DNA of 64,000 nucleotides from Nephrocerus scutellatus (lineage: Eukaryota; Arthropoda; Insecta; Diptera; Pipunculidae), in contig OX352761.1 in NCBI GenBank assembly GCA_947095585.1, positions 50,580,019 to 50,644,018 of the forward strand. Reading direction: 5' to 3'. The position numbers and the translations under genes were made by a program. Each line of letters begins with the position of its first letter. Within the stretch, counting starts at the first letter, position 1. The notes beneath the pieces are model-generated. The model was not told the DNA's origin and did not search any database. It worked only from the letters and a program-made list of their open reading frames with translations. Below are positions 43,659 to 53,523 of the stretch, in pieces.

Positions 43659-43990
43659 GGGCACGCCGCTCGTTAGACGGGGCCACTACTGTTTGATCTA
43701 CAGCTTCTTTGACTCAAACGTCACCGTCCAAGTCCAGAGAGAACAATAGAGGCACGCCGCTCGTTAGACGGGGCCACTACTGTTTGATCCACAACTTGGT
43801 TGACTCAAACTCTCCCGTCCAAGTTCACAGAGAACAATAGAGGCACGCCGCTCGTTAGACGGGGCCACTACCGCTAAATCTGCCACTTGTGCAACTGAAA
43901 ACTTAAACGTCCGTCCAAGTTCGGAACACCCGTAGAGGCACGCCGCTCGTTTGACGGGGCCGCTACTGTTGAACCTACGACTTGTTCGGC
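43545..43990 (+). repeat. 91-bp tandem repeat, five units, in Gypsy-3 LTR
   Basis: CACGCCGCTCGTTAGACGGG recurs at 43571, 43662, 43753, 43844 and (with T for A) 43939, each followed by GCCACTACTGTTTGATC-like sequence and preceded by GTCCAAGT. The spacing is 91, 91, 91 and 95 bases. It is repeated in the second LTR at about 55449-55894. Confidence 0.92.
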
Positions 43991-44430
43991 TTCACAACTC
44001 GGCAGCCTGGTCGTCACCAAGCTCCCCCCCCCCCCCCCGCGTGCCTTCCGATAAGGCTAGCTGCCCACCAAGAGCGGTACGAGTGACACGTCACACATAC
44101 CCACCCCAGTTGTGTGGCACCATCCGACCCCAGTTGGGAATGCGCACCGGCGCGAAACCTTACCCTATAATGTCGAGATATAGAGCGCTATATATATAGC
44201 AAACACCTCCGATCCGCTACACCCCGCCGTGACATCGACATACCGACCGATACCGACTGACGCCATAATTTGGCCAAGTACCACCCGTAGAATAAGTTAT
44301 AGTAAGTAGATTCAAGAATAGTGTAAATAAATTTTATAATTAAACCGAAGTATAAATTTTTTAATTTGTAACAACCCACCATCTGAACCCTGGGTGACCG
44401 GCGAGCGTCACCCGAGCGAAACTCGTTACA

Positions 44431-44455
44431 AATTTGGCACCCGAGCAGGGACGTT
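44431..44455 (+). other. Gypsy-3 primer-binding site
   Basis: AATTTGGCACCCGAGCAGGG directly follows the LTR. TGGCACCC...GGGAC is a plausible complement to a tRNA 3' end plus CCA. The tRNA was not identified. Confidence 0.6.
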
Positions 44456-44668
44456 TCGTCCACATCATTCCACCGACCGCCCGTAGCATACACTATATTA
44501 GCAGCAACGCGTGTTGGTAGCAAATCATAGTAGTAGCAAAGGTAATAGATTAAAGTGGTGAAAGCGTCACCCAAAGATAAATTCTTGGCCACCAAACGGC
44601 GAGTGGTCAACCCAAAATCCAGTCATCAGAAGACACAATTTTTTTTAAGAAGAAAACTGTACGTAGCA

Positions 44669-45957
44669 ATGGCCAGCGAAGGAACCAGTCTGAACGCCAA
44701 CGAAGTCTATCTGCTGAAGAAAGACGAACTCGTGGCAGAACTGACACAACGTGGTATGGATAACACAGGCACCGTAGACGAGCTGCGGAAACGACTATCC
44801 GGCAACATCCGCAAACACAAGTCGTGTGTAGACCTGACCGCCTCCGTAACCCCCGCTAAATACGAAAGCCACCAAGTGAAACCGCCTATTATACCGACAA
44901 TATCGCTCTCTCCAATGGAAGCAAAGCAACCAGCCGATGAGGCTCCAATTGCCGTCTATCGCATATCCGACGCTGAGGTGATGGATAAAGTACGCCGGTG
45001 GAACGTGCGGTATAATGGTTCGGGTAGCCCACTCGAATTTTTGGAGCGAGCGAGTGGAAGAATTAGCCGAGTGCTACCAGGTCCCACTCGACCGCATCGT
45101 TCGCACACTACCGGAGTTACTCAAAGCGACCGCCTTAACCTGGTATAGAAATAATAAGGAACTCCTGGGTACTTGGTACGAATTCAGTACCGAACTGCGG
45201 AAGTTATTCCTCCCCTACCGATTCTCCACTCATCTCCGTGACCAAATACGGAATCGAACACAAACATCGAAGGAAAAGGGGAAGGAATTTATCACAGCAA
45301 TACAGGCCTTGATGAGATGGCAAACAACACTCACACCCGAAGAAAAACTTGACCAGATTTACGATAATCTCCGTCCCGAGTACCCCCACTACGTAAAAAG
45401 GCGAGAATTTCCTACACTACCGGAACTCACCACACTGGTCGAGGAGTTCGAACACCTGCAAACACCCGGCCATCCGACCAAACACACCGATGTCAAGACC
45501 TCCATTCCGACCAGCCCCCGCGCCCTACCGGCAAGCCACGCCACAGTACCGCCCAGCTGCACCGCTGCCTCAGTCGGCCCTCACCGCCTACCAACCACAA
45601 GGGTGCGCCGCTGCACCAAGCGACCGCCCAGGCATACTACCCACCGATACAAGTCACTCACCCGATAGAGGCATTGTATCACCAAACAACACCGCCACAA
45701 CAAACGGCAGTACCTACCTACCAGCCGCAACTATAGACCGCCCGACCAAATGACGTCCCAACCATCGGTGGACCACCACAACCGTATCCAGCGTCACCAC
45801 TACCCAATCCCGAGTATGACCACCGAACCTGCTGCTGGACCTATGGCCAGCCAGGACATCAACGAGGATCCTGCCAACACCGACGGATATTCTGCTCGTA
45901 CTGCGGAACCGATGGAGTACAAAGCCACAACGCCACCGGGCCGTCCAAGCCAGTGAG
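44669..45957 (+). pseudogene. Gypsy-3 Gag with SAP-like motif, copy 1
   Basis: ATG at 44669 (MASEGTSLNANEVYLLKKDE). Residues about 15-42 (LLKKDELVAELTQRGMDN plus DELRKRL) form a SAP-like helix-turn-helix, usually a DNA/RNA-binding motif. The capsid core follows after a frame change at 45043-45050, where GCGA is doubled: VEELAECYQVPLDRIVRTLP, ALTWYRNNKELLGTWYEF, RLFLPYRF-like and YPHYVKRREFPTLPEL. A Pro/Gln/Ala-rich segment is at 45490-45660. A 38-base deletion near 45603 relative to copy 2 puts the zinc knuckle CWTYGQPGHQRGSC (45833-45875) in another frame. The GCGA shift is shared with copy 2; the deletion is specific to copy 1. Confidence 0.85.
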
Positions 45958-45964
45958 ACGTTAG

Positions 45965-46440
45965 ACGCCCCCGATACCGCTACCCCTAGTCTCACCTCGT
46001 ACACTCTACCAATAGAGTTCTGCCACCACCCATACAACGCAGTGATTGATACCGGGGCAGGCAGATCCTGCATAGGCAAAGACATCAGAAATATTTGCAT
46101 AGCCGCCAACATACCAGTCCATCCGATCGAGATCACGTTCTCGCTAGCGGACAAGTCCCCCGTCACCGCCCACCAAGCATACACACTTGCTATACGAGTG
46201 GACGTTCCACAAAGAATTCGTTTATATACCAAAATTGATGGACAATTTCCTCATCGGTACAGATTTTCTAGCGAAACACGATTTTACGATAAATAGAGGT
46301 AGTGAGATTATGACCGCCCAAAGCGAGCCCACACCCCCGACACTACGAAACTTGTCAACCGATACAGAAACATTAAACATACTACTAGCCGAAGAACTAC
46401 CTACCTTCGAGCGTCTCACAGGATTAACCACCGACCGTTA
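45965..46440 (+). pseudogene. Gypsy-3 protease, copy 1
   Basis: YNAVIDTGAGRSCIGKDIRN (about 46035-46090) contains the catalytic D-T-G of a retroviral-type aspartic protease, which cuts the Gag-Pol precursor. A frame change near 46190 leads to FLIGTDFLAKHDFTIN, the C-terminal part with the I-G-x-D motif. A linker ends in a stop at 46438. The same lesions occur in copy 2. Confidence 0.85.
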
Positions 46441-46452
46441 AAGCACAGATAC

Positions 46453-47690
46453 ATGCCCAGAAACCCGGCAATGCAGGCAGTCATTAACACCGAGATTGAC
46501 CAATTGCTTGTGGAAGGGAAGATAGAACCATCCCGAAGCCCATACAGCTCACCTATAGTACTGGTACGGAAGAAGCAAGGCACATGGAGGTTGTGCGTGG
46601 ATTACCGCCAACTGAACGCAATATCCATAAAAGATGCATATCACCTACCTCAGATACAACACATACTGGACAAGTTAAAAGGAGCCAAATATATATCGAC
46701 CATTGACCTGAAGCAAGGATGCTGGCAAATACCTCTCCAACCAAGCAGTCGGCCATACACCGCCTTTACCGTCCCGGGCCGAGGTTTTTTTCAGTGGAGG
46801 ATAATGCCATTTAGGCTGCACTCTGCGCCTGCCACTTTCCAACGTCTGCTCGATCAAATTATTAGCCACGAACTAGAGCCCTTTGCATTCGCATACTTAG
46901 ATGACATCATAGTGATTGGTCGCACTTTCTCCGAACACATGATCGCACTAAAGGAGGTATTCCGTCGGCTAAAGCAGGCCCGATTAAAGATAAACCCAGA
47001 CAAATGCGAATTTGGCCGTTCCGAGATGCGATATCTAGGGCATATGGTGAACCAAGAGTGAATCCATACAGACCCGAGCAAGGTAGAGGCAATCCGCAAC
47101 CTAATGGCACCCCGAAACATCAAGGAATTACGCAGAATATTGGGGATCGCCTCATGGTACCGAAGGTTCGTAACAAATTTCTCAACCGTAGCCGCTCCAT
47201 TAACACGCTTATTAAAGAAAACCCAGAAGTGGGTATGGCAGACCGCCCAGGAAGAAGCATTTCAGTTATTGAAACAAAAGCTAACGGAAGCCCCCATCCT
47301 TGCCTGCCCAGACTTTACCAAGCCGTTCCTCCTCCAAACGGACGCCAGCGCCGAAGGACTAGGCGCCGTACTGTCCCAGACGATAGAAACCCAAGAGAGG
47401 GTAACTGCATACGCAAGTCGCACATTAACCGACGCCGAACGAAATTATTCGGTCACCGAGAAAGAGTGTCTCGCCGTCGGCTGGGGAATCCGAAAAATGA
47501 GGCCTTACTTAGAGGGATACCATTTCATCGTACACACCGATCACAATTAAATGGCTAAACAATCTGGAGAATCCATCGGGTCGCCGTTGGGCAATAGAGT
47601 TGCAGCAATTCGATTTTGATATCCGCTACCGGAAGGATTCACTAAACACCGTCGCGGACGTACTCTCTAGGCATCCCACCAAAAAGTCAC
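46453..47690 (+). pseudogene. Gypsy-3 reverse transcriptase and RNase H, copy 1
   Basis: The RT has SPIVLVRKKQGTWRLCVDYR, ISTIDLKQGCWQIPLQPSSR, PATFQRLLDQII and the intact active site AYLDDIIVIG (about 46893-46920), then GHMVNQE and a stop at 47059. The same frame continues with RILGIASWYRRFVTNFSTVA and RNase H LLQTDASAEGLGAVLSQTIE, YASRTLTDAERNYSVTEKE and the end HTDHN, where a frame change at about 47548 occurs. The last part (QQFDFDIRYRKDSLNTVADV LSRHP) reaches 47690. Mag-1 is inserted just downstream, between RNase H and integrase. The stop at 47059 is shared with copy 2. Confidence 0.88.
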
Positions 47691-47873
47691 CAGTGCGGCT
47701 ATTGCTACTGTTGTATTTCAGTATTTATCATTTATTGTATATCAGTAATATAGGAAATACGCTTATCGACTTATAAGTGTGTAAGCGGCCGACTGCTACG
47801 AGCAACGAGTCGAAGAAGACTGGTTGTGCACTCACATTGCCATTTACACATGGCGTGATGTGTAGACATAACA

Positions 47874-48342
47874 GCTCTTCCCCTCTTTATTATACAAAAG
47901 TTTAATATATTACGAAAATTAATTTTACACAGTTATAATGTGATTATCTTAAATCTAGAATCTTAATTAATTTCTATTTGTTAAAAAACCATTTGTTCCA
48001 TTATTTATAATTATAATTCAGTTTCAGATTCCAATTTTTTGTTATAATACTAAAATATTTTCACGTAATATAAATCGATTCAACTACCATAATTTTTCGT
48101 TTATAACTAGCTTTCATAAACCAGTCTCTCTGGAACCTTACGATTCCGTTCTGAACGCCGTAACTGTGGCATCGGCTCAGAAACTCCTATACCTGATTCA
48201 ACCGCTTCCGTACTTAGCTCGGCAGACGACTGTTGGCTGGTATGATTATTTAGTAATTTGTTGCTGTTGGGAATGATTCTTTATTAATTATGGTTGTTGT
48301 GTTTTCCGGTGTTCTTGTACTATTTGTAAGTGGGGTGTTGAT
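47874..48342 (-). other. Mag-1 3' untranslated region
   Basis: AT-rich sequence between the end of pol and the left LTR, with no further gene. The purine-rich tract is next to the LTR (47874-47890 on plus, CTCTTCCCC-like). Confidence 0.65.
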
Positions 48343-49854
48343 TTAACTTGGAGTTTTTTCTATTGCATCAAATTTTAATTGTTCGGTTCCGTTATCGTCA
48401 TCATTCCATTTATTTTCTTCTAAAGGTTTATCGGATTTTACGTTCGGACCTATTTTCCTCATTTGGTCAACATGACGTTTCCAGATTCGACCATCATCCA
48501 ATTTTACTATAAAATGCAATTTGCCCTCAGTTTCTACCACTTCCCCAAATCTCCACTTGTTTGCTGACAAATAATCGCGTACGGCAACTCGATCGTGCAT
48601 TTTAAATTTTGTATGTTTGTCTGACATATTGTCATGTCGTCTTTGTGTGTCACAAGGCATCATTACATCTAATCTTGAACGTATTTGACGCCCAAACATT
48701 AACATAGTTGGTGATTTCCCTGTCGAAGGGTGTATTGCTCGTCGATAGGCTAGTAGTATGTTGCTTAATTCTTTGGGCAATTCGTTTTTATTGCCTTTAA
48801 TGGCCTTTAATTTATTTTTAAATGTTTGAACATACCTCTCCGCTTGGCCATTTGTCGCTGGGTGGTAGGGGGCTCCTTGTTTGTGTTGGATGCCATTCTT
48901 CTTTAACTCCTTGAACTCGTAAGAGGTGAACTGGGTTCCCCAGTCGCTGACTAGGATGCATGGTATTCCAAACGTGCTAAAGATCTGTCGACATTTTTCT
49001 ATTGTAGTCTCTGTGGTTAGGTTTGGAATTATGTGGATTTCTGGCCATTTTGTAAACGCATCCACAAGAATAAAAAAATAACTTCCCTGGAATGTTCCAG
49101 CGAAATCCACGTGCACTCGTTCAAATGGTTTATCCATTTCCCAACAATGGATTGGTTGTGTTTTCTTGCTTTCCGGGCGAGTCGACTGGCATGCATTACA
49201 GTCCATGACCATTTTTTCGATGTCTCGGTCCATATTTTCCCACCAACAATATCCTCTTGCAAGTGACTTCATCTTTGTCATTCCAAAATGAGCAGAATGC
49301 AGTTCTTGAAGTACTCGCCCTCGGAGGTCCTTAGGTATGTACACACGAATGTTGCGCATGAGGCAATCGCTCTGTAGAGCAAATTCTGATTGATTAATTC
49401 CAAATCGGTCTCTTGGCTCACATTCACGGCCATATCGCAGAGCTGTAATCAATGTTTTAACGTTTTCATCTTTCTTGGTTACCTCTGCTAATTCTTCCAT
49501 ATTGACAGGCAACATTGTAATTGCGGCTATTTCAACAACGTCGATTTCTTCGATAGCTTGAGAGATGTCGGCGACCGGTAATCGCGACATGGCATCGGCA
49601 TTTGCGTTCTCTTTCGATTTTTTACATCGTATTTCATACCTGAAGTATTCAAGAAAAATTGCATAATGTTGCATACGAGTAGCGGACAGGATCGGTAAGC
49701 TTTTTTTGGGAGAAAGTATTTGGGATAATGGTTTATTGTCCGTTACCAGTATAAATTTTCTTCCCCAAACGTACTGGTAGAATCTTTTAATGCCGAATAC
49801 TATTGCGTATGCTTCACGATCTATTTGGCTATAACGCTGTTGCACCTCTGACAA
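48343..49854 (-). CDS. Mag-1 RNase H end and integrase, copy 1
   Basis: This open frame of 503 codons begins in RNase H (RYSQIDREAYAIVFGIKRFY, FILVTDNKPLSQIL, KSKENANADAMSRLP). The integrase then has its zinc part (LHSAHFGMTKMKSLARGYCW, CNACQSTRP), the core VHVDFAGTFQGSYFFILVDA with the first Asp, CILVSDWGTQFTSYEFKEL with the second, and HPATNGQAERYVQTFKNKLK with the Glu. A C-terminal domain includes FGRQIRSRLDVMMP and WRFGEVVETEGKLHFIVKLD. Trp replaces the usual Asn after the second Asp. The domain is otherwise full length and free of stops, unusual in this window. Confidence 0.9.
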   Translation of the reverse strand: MSEVQQRYSQIDREAYAIVFGIKRFYQYVWGRKFILVTDNKPLSQILSPKKSLPILSATRMQHYAIFLEYFRYEIRCKKSKENANADAMSRLPVADISQAIEEIDVVEIAAITMLPVNMEELAEVTKKDENVKTLITALRYGRECEPRDRFGINQSEFALQSDCLMRNIRVYIPKDLRGRVLQELHSAHFGMTKMKSLARGYCWWENMDRDIEKMVMDCNACQSTRPESKKTQPIHCWEMDKPFERVHVDFAGTFQGSYFFILVDAFTKWPEIHIIPNLTTETTIEKCRQIFSTFGIPCILVSDWGTQFTSYEFKELKKNGIQHKQGAPYHPATNGQAERYVQTFKNKLKAIKGNKNELPKELSNILLAYRRAIHPSTGKSPTMLMFGRQIRSRLDVMMPCDTQRRHDNMSDKHTKFKMHDRVAVRDYLSANKWRFGEVVETEGKLHFIVKLDDGRIWKRHVDQMRKIGPNVKSDKPLEENKWNDDDNGTEQLKFDAIEKTPS

Positions 49855-50863
49855 TGTTTGAGATGCGTATTGAATTGGTCGTTCCGTCTGGAAAAATATG
49901 AGTTAAAACGGCCCCCACGCCATACGGACTAGCATCCGTGGCCAATACCAAGGGTAGCTTCGGATCGTAATGCGTCAGTACTATGTCAGATTGCATATTC
50001 CGCCTGACGGCTAAAAAGGAGCGTTCGCAACTGTCCGTCCATTTGAATGGTACATCATTTTTTAACAAATTATTTATTGGGTATAATATGGTGCTTAAAT
50101 TTGGAAAAAATCTGCCGTAATAATTAATAAACCCCACATAAGCACGTACCTGATCTTTGTTTTCGGGGCGCTTCATGTCTTGGATGGCATCGATTTTGCT
50201 ATTCATTTTGTGAATTCCGTGTCGATCAATTACATAGCCACAATACTCGATCCTTTCTGCCATGAATTCAGATTTTCCTAAATTTACACGCATGTTGTAG
50301 TATTCAAGCCGTTTAATCACTTCTTCTAAGCGTTTCAGGTGTGTTTTGTCGTCTGGCGCGGTTATTTTAATATCATCTAGGAATACGGTAACGCCCGGGA
50401 TGTCCCCAAGGATCTGTTCCATATAACGTTGCCACTTGGCTGGTGCGCAGACAATACCGAACATCATACGTTTTGGGCGGTACAATCCTTTGTGCGTACT
50501 CAAGGTAAGTAATTTTCGGTCATCCGGGTGGATTTCTAGTTGGAGATAGGCGTTTGACAAGTCCATTTTTGTAAACTTTTTCCCACCGGCCATCGAAGCG
50601 AAAAGTTCGTCAATTGAAGGCAAGGGATATTCATCTACCTGCAAAAATTGGTTGATTGTGGCTCTATAGTCACCACATATGCGAACTTGGTTATTCTTTT
50701 TCCGTACTGCTACGATCGGTGTAGCCCATTCGCTGGAATCCACTTTTTCTAAAATGTCCTCATTTACGAGTTTCTCTAATTCGGCTTCAACTATTTTGAT
50801 GAGTGAGAAAGCTACTCGTTTTGCTTTAATAAATACTGGAGCTGCATTTTGTTTAAGATACAA
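49829..50863 (-). CDS. Mag-1 reverse transcriptase and start of RNase H, copy 1
   Basis: The frame reads ATPIVAVRKKNNQVRICGDY, FTKMDLSNAYLQLEIHPDDR, the active site VFLDDIKITAP (about 50350-50385), NMRVNLGKSEFMAERIEYCG and FINYYGRFFPNLS, then RNase H begins with LVLATDASPYGVGAVLTHIF. A frame change at about 49890 breaks the end, and the remaining RNase H is read in the frame of 49854-48343. Another stop lies at about 50884-50886 between Gag-protease and this frame. RT copies the element RNA into cDNA. Apart from these lesions the domain is complete. Confidence 0.88.
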   Translation of the reverse strand: MYLKQNAAPVFIKAKRVAFSLIKIVEAELEKLVNEDILEKVDSSEWATPIVAVRKKNNQVRICGDYRATINQFLQVDEYPLPSIDELFASMAGGKKFTKMDLSNAYLQLEIHPDDRKLLTLSTHKGLYRPKRMMFGIVCAPAKWQRYMEQILGDIPGVTVFLDDIKITAPDDKTHLKRLEEVIKRLEYYNMRVNLGKSEFMAERIEYCGYVIDRHGIHKMNSKIDAIQDMKRPENKDQVRAYVGFINYYGRFFPNLSTILYPINNLLKNDVPFKWTDSCERSFLAVRRNMQSDIVLTHYDPKLPLVLATDASPYGVGAVLTHIFPDGTTNSIRISNIVRGATAL

Positions 50864-50995
50864 TCTGGCCTGAATGTCTGTGATTTATCCTGTAGTTCCC
50901 GAAAACACTCGTTCATATTTCTTTATCAACTTTGGTATCTCTGAATTAATTTGTCCACTTTCTTCTAATTGATGCACTACGTTGAGTTGTTTTTC

Positions 50996-52261
50996 TTAGA
51001 CATCCTTCCAATTGAGCTTAAGTTGACGCAGCCATTCCCGTCCAAGCAATGGGTTTCGTTGTGATCGTACAATGTACATCTTTAGTCGAATGTGTTGATT
51101 ACCGATTGAAGATTTGACGTTTACATTGATGAAACCAACGCACTCAAGCTTCTTGCCGCAGTAACTTATTAATTCGGTGTCCGTCTTCTGAATTTGCATT
51201 TTACCAAAATTACGTTTTGCATCTGCCAAGCCAACCACAGTAACGGGTGAACCGGTATCTATTTCGAAAGAAAGAAAGACATTATTAATACATAATTTAC
51301 AACACATTTTGGAACGAAGTTTTATTCTCAAGTCATGTTTATTGACGTCTCCTTGTTCGCTCTGCAACTGTAGTAGTTCCTCCACTCTTAAGTTTTCCAC
51401 CCAGTTCTCTTCCAGCTGGTTCGATGATGGTAGATTTTGTCTTGCTTTGAAACATGCTTTTTGTATGTGCCCCTTCTTTTTGCAGTAAGAGCACGTTAAA
51501 TTTCTATAGTTGCCTTTGTTGGTGGAATGTGATTTTCCACCACAGCGATAACAGTTATATGTACTCGAACTGACCTGTGCCGTTGCATATTTCGGTGATG
51601 GGCTGTGATTTTTTTGTTGTTTCTGGCTGTTATCTATTTGCTTTACAAAATTGATCGATGTTTCGCTCGAATGATGAATTTCAGCGCCACCTTTTTCCGA
51701 AAGTTCTATTGATTGGGCAAGTTCTAATGCTGAAGTTAATGTCAAAGTCTTCTTTTCTAAAAGTCGACTCTGGATTCGTTGAGTTCTGAGACCGTAGACA
51801 AACTGATTTCCCAAAGCTGTCATTAGAAAGGTCTCGAAATTACAATCTGTAGACAATCTTCGCAATGCGATCAAAAATTCCTCGCATGTCTCTCCCTCTC
51901 TTTGTTTCCGTGAATGGAAACGATAGTTGGCCAGTATTTCGTTCGGCGCTGGATCAAAAAGTGCGGTTAGCGTGTTGGTTATTTCCCGAAATGTCTTTGT
52001 TGTAGGCTTCTCCGGCGCTATTTTATCGCACAGCATATTGTATGTCTCCGCACCCATATAGTGCAAAATTAATTTCGCCTTTTTTTCTTCGCTATTCTCG
52101 AACAAAGACATTGCTGTATCAAACCTATCAACCCAGCGGGACCATTTCATCACTTTTCGATCGAATGATTCTATTGAAAACGGTATTTGCGCAGTTTGTT
52201 GGAACGGCACTTGCGGTACATTTTCACCTATTTGTCTTGCATTTTCGTTTTCAGCCGGCAT
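50996..52261 (-). CDS. Mag-1 Gag-protease, copy 1
   Basis: This frame of 421 codons starts at ATG (MPAENENARQIGENVPQ). The capsid part has PFSIESFDRKVMKWSRWVDR, AKLILHYMGAETYNMLCDKI, FREITNTLTALFDPAPNEIL and REGETCEEFLIALRRLSTDC. Two zinc-binding motifs follow: CYRCGGKSHSTNKGNYRNLTC-type and CSYCKKKGHIQKAC. The protease has FEIDTGSPVTVVGLADAKRN with the catalytic D-T-G, and ends near LLGREWLRQLKL. A TAG/TAA-type stop right after KDV (about 50994) separates it from pol. That could be a decayed continuation or a site of translational recoding; nearby frame evidence favours decay. This is the longest intact Gag in the window. Confidence 0.88.
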   Translation of the reverse strand: MPAENENARQIGENVPQVPFQQTAQIPFSIESFDRKVMKWSRWVDRFDTAMSLFENSEEKKAKLILHYMGAETYNMLCDKIAPEKPTTKTFREITNTLTALFDPAPNEILANYRFHSRKQREGETCEEFLIALRRLSTDCNFETFLMTALGNQFVYGLRTQRIQSRLLEKKTLTLTSALELAQSIELSEKGGAEIHHSSETSINFVKQIDNSQKQQKNHSPSPKYATAQVSSSTYNCYRCGGKSHSTNKGNYRNLTCSYCKKKGHIQKACFKARQNLPSSNQLEENWVENLRVEELLQLQSEQGDVNKHDLRIKLRSKMCCKLCINNVFLSFEIDTGSPVTVVGLADAKRNFGKMQIQKTDTELISYCGKKLECVGFINVNVKSSIGNQHIRLKMYIVRSQRNPLLGREWLRQLKLNWKDV

Positions 52262-52525
52262 TTCTGAACTTTATGTTTGTATCTTACTTTTATTTGCGAA
52301 ATTTAATGTTATTAATTTATTTAAAACGCGTGCGTTTATATCCTCGTCGCCAAATTGTTGTATTTCAGTATTTATCATTTATTGTATTTCAGTAATATAG
52401 GAACTACGCTTATCGACTTATAGGTGTGTAAGCGGCCGACTGCTACGAGCAACGAGTCGAAGAAGACTGGTTGTGCACTCACATTGCCATTTACACGTGG
52501 CGTGATGTGTAGACATAACAGCTAC

Positions 52526-53523
52526 CCATCACCGCAACTTGCCCGTGATATGAAGGAAAATTACAAATGGTAAAGAAGAACCTCGAGGATAACCGAGAGT
52601 ATCAAATAACCGAGGATACCCTGTACCGACACATTTACAATCCGACTTGCTATACGGAAACTACCGCATCTGCATGGAAGATATGCGTACCAAAGCCCCT
52701 ACGCAAGCAGATATTACACGAAAACCACACAGCCGTAACCGCCGGCCACATCGGCATAGCCAAACCATCGCACGAGTCGCCCAAACCTATTACTGGCCAG
52801 GGTTATTCAGAGATGTCGCCCGCTTCGTCCGCAGTTGCCCTACCTGTATGGAGTAGAAGTCCCGTGCCAGGAAACCCGCCGGCCAGATGCACCGAACCAC
52901 AAATTCACACCCATGGGAAATAATATGTTCCGATTTTATCGGGCCACTGCCCAGATCAACGAAAGGAAATACGATGATCCTGGTCTTTCACGATAAATTC
53001 ACGAAATGGACTGAATTTGTGGCCCTGCGAGACGCGACCACACCCTGATAAAAGGATTTCGTGAACGTATATTAAGCCGCTATGGATGCCCGAAGCAATT
53101 AATCACCGACAACGGAACACAATACCGGAGCAAGCCCTTTCAAAGTCTACTAGCAGAACTTAACATAGAGCAAAGGCTTACCCCACCCTATACCCCGCAA
53201 GCAAATCCGACCGAGCGCATGAATAGGGTAATCAAAACCATGGTAGCCCAGTACGTACAAAAGGACCACCGGAAGTGGGACGAGTACTTACCCGAATTAA
53301 TGCTAGCGATCAACACAAGTCAACACGAAACTACTCTACTCTGCGGCATACCTAAATTACGGCCGAGAGCTCCGCTTACCAACACCCCCACAATTAGCCT
53401 AAATGCCGAACCCAACACAGCCGAACGAATAAGAAAATTATACGATGCCTTCACCCTGGTCCAGCTCAACGCCGCCAAAGCGTTCACTAAGCAAAAACAC
53501 TACTACGACCTACGGCGATGAGC
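52526..53523 (+). pseudogene. Gypsy-3 integrase, copy 1
   Basis: This resumes Gypsy-3 after Mag-1. The zinc part is HENHTAVTAGHIGIAKPS, with a frame change to YYWPGLFRDVARFVRSCPTC. The core begins ICSDFIGPLPRSTKGN (first Asp), with stops near 53045-53075, then RYGCPKQLITDNGTQYRSKP (second Asp, about 53105) and TPQANPTERMNRVIKTMVAQ (Glu). The frame 53219-53521 continues to AFTKQKHYYDLRR and a TGA at 53519. These residues define a Ty3/gypsy integrase. Several lesions inactivate it. Its counterpart in copy 2 lies beyond the window. Confidence 0.86.

Larger units (their letters stand above)
42804..44430 (+). mobile_element. Gypsy-3 5' LTR (about 1.6 kb)
   Basis: The LTR starts TGTAACGA and ends TCGTTACA, an 8-bp inverted terminal repeat. 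It matches 54713-56334. It contains a 12-bp-stem hairpin at 42809-42845, an ORF region (43009-43658), a 91-bp tandem repeat (43545-43990), a C run of variable length near 44024, a TATATATA candidate promoter at about 44188-44199 and an AATAAA poly(A) signal at 44326. The primer-binding sequence follows. Very long LTRs occur in the Osvaldo/Ulysses lineage of Ty3/gypsy; that placement is inference. Confidence 0.9.
47704..52525 (-). mobile_element. Mag-1: Mag-like Ty3/gypsy element inserted in Gypsy-3
   Basis: The element spans 47709-52520 in minus orientation between GCTAC target duplications (47704-47708, 52521-52525). It has short LTRs of 165 bases (47709-47873 and 52356-52520) with four visible differences, a primer site read on minus as AATTTGGCGACGAGGATATA next to 52355, and a polypurine-like AAAGAGGGGAAGAGC next to 47873. 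Gag-protease and pol frames are nearly complete. Short LTRs, this primer site and the Gag/protease style fit the Mag lineage of Ty3/gypsy (inference). The same insertion, with the same flanks, recurs from 59646. Confidence 0.93.

Noticed and set aside
43545..43990. CRISPR-like array
   Set aside because: Units are adjacent 91-bp repeats without unique spacers, inside a eukaryotic LTR.
44188..44610. 140-codon minus-strand ORF (also 56092-56514)
   Set aside because: It spans the LTR end and primer site; no domain, and opposite to the element's transcription.
45714..46232. 172-codon minus-strand ORF (also 57656-58174)
   Set aside because: Antisense to the Gypsy-3 protease region, where the sense strand has a clear D-T-G protease.
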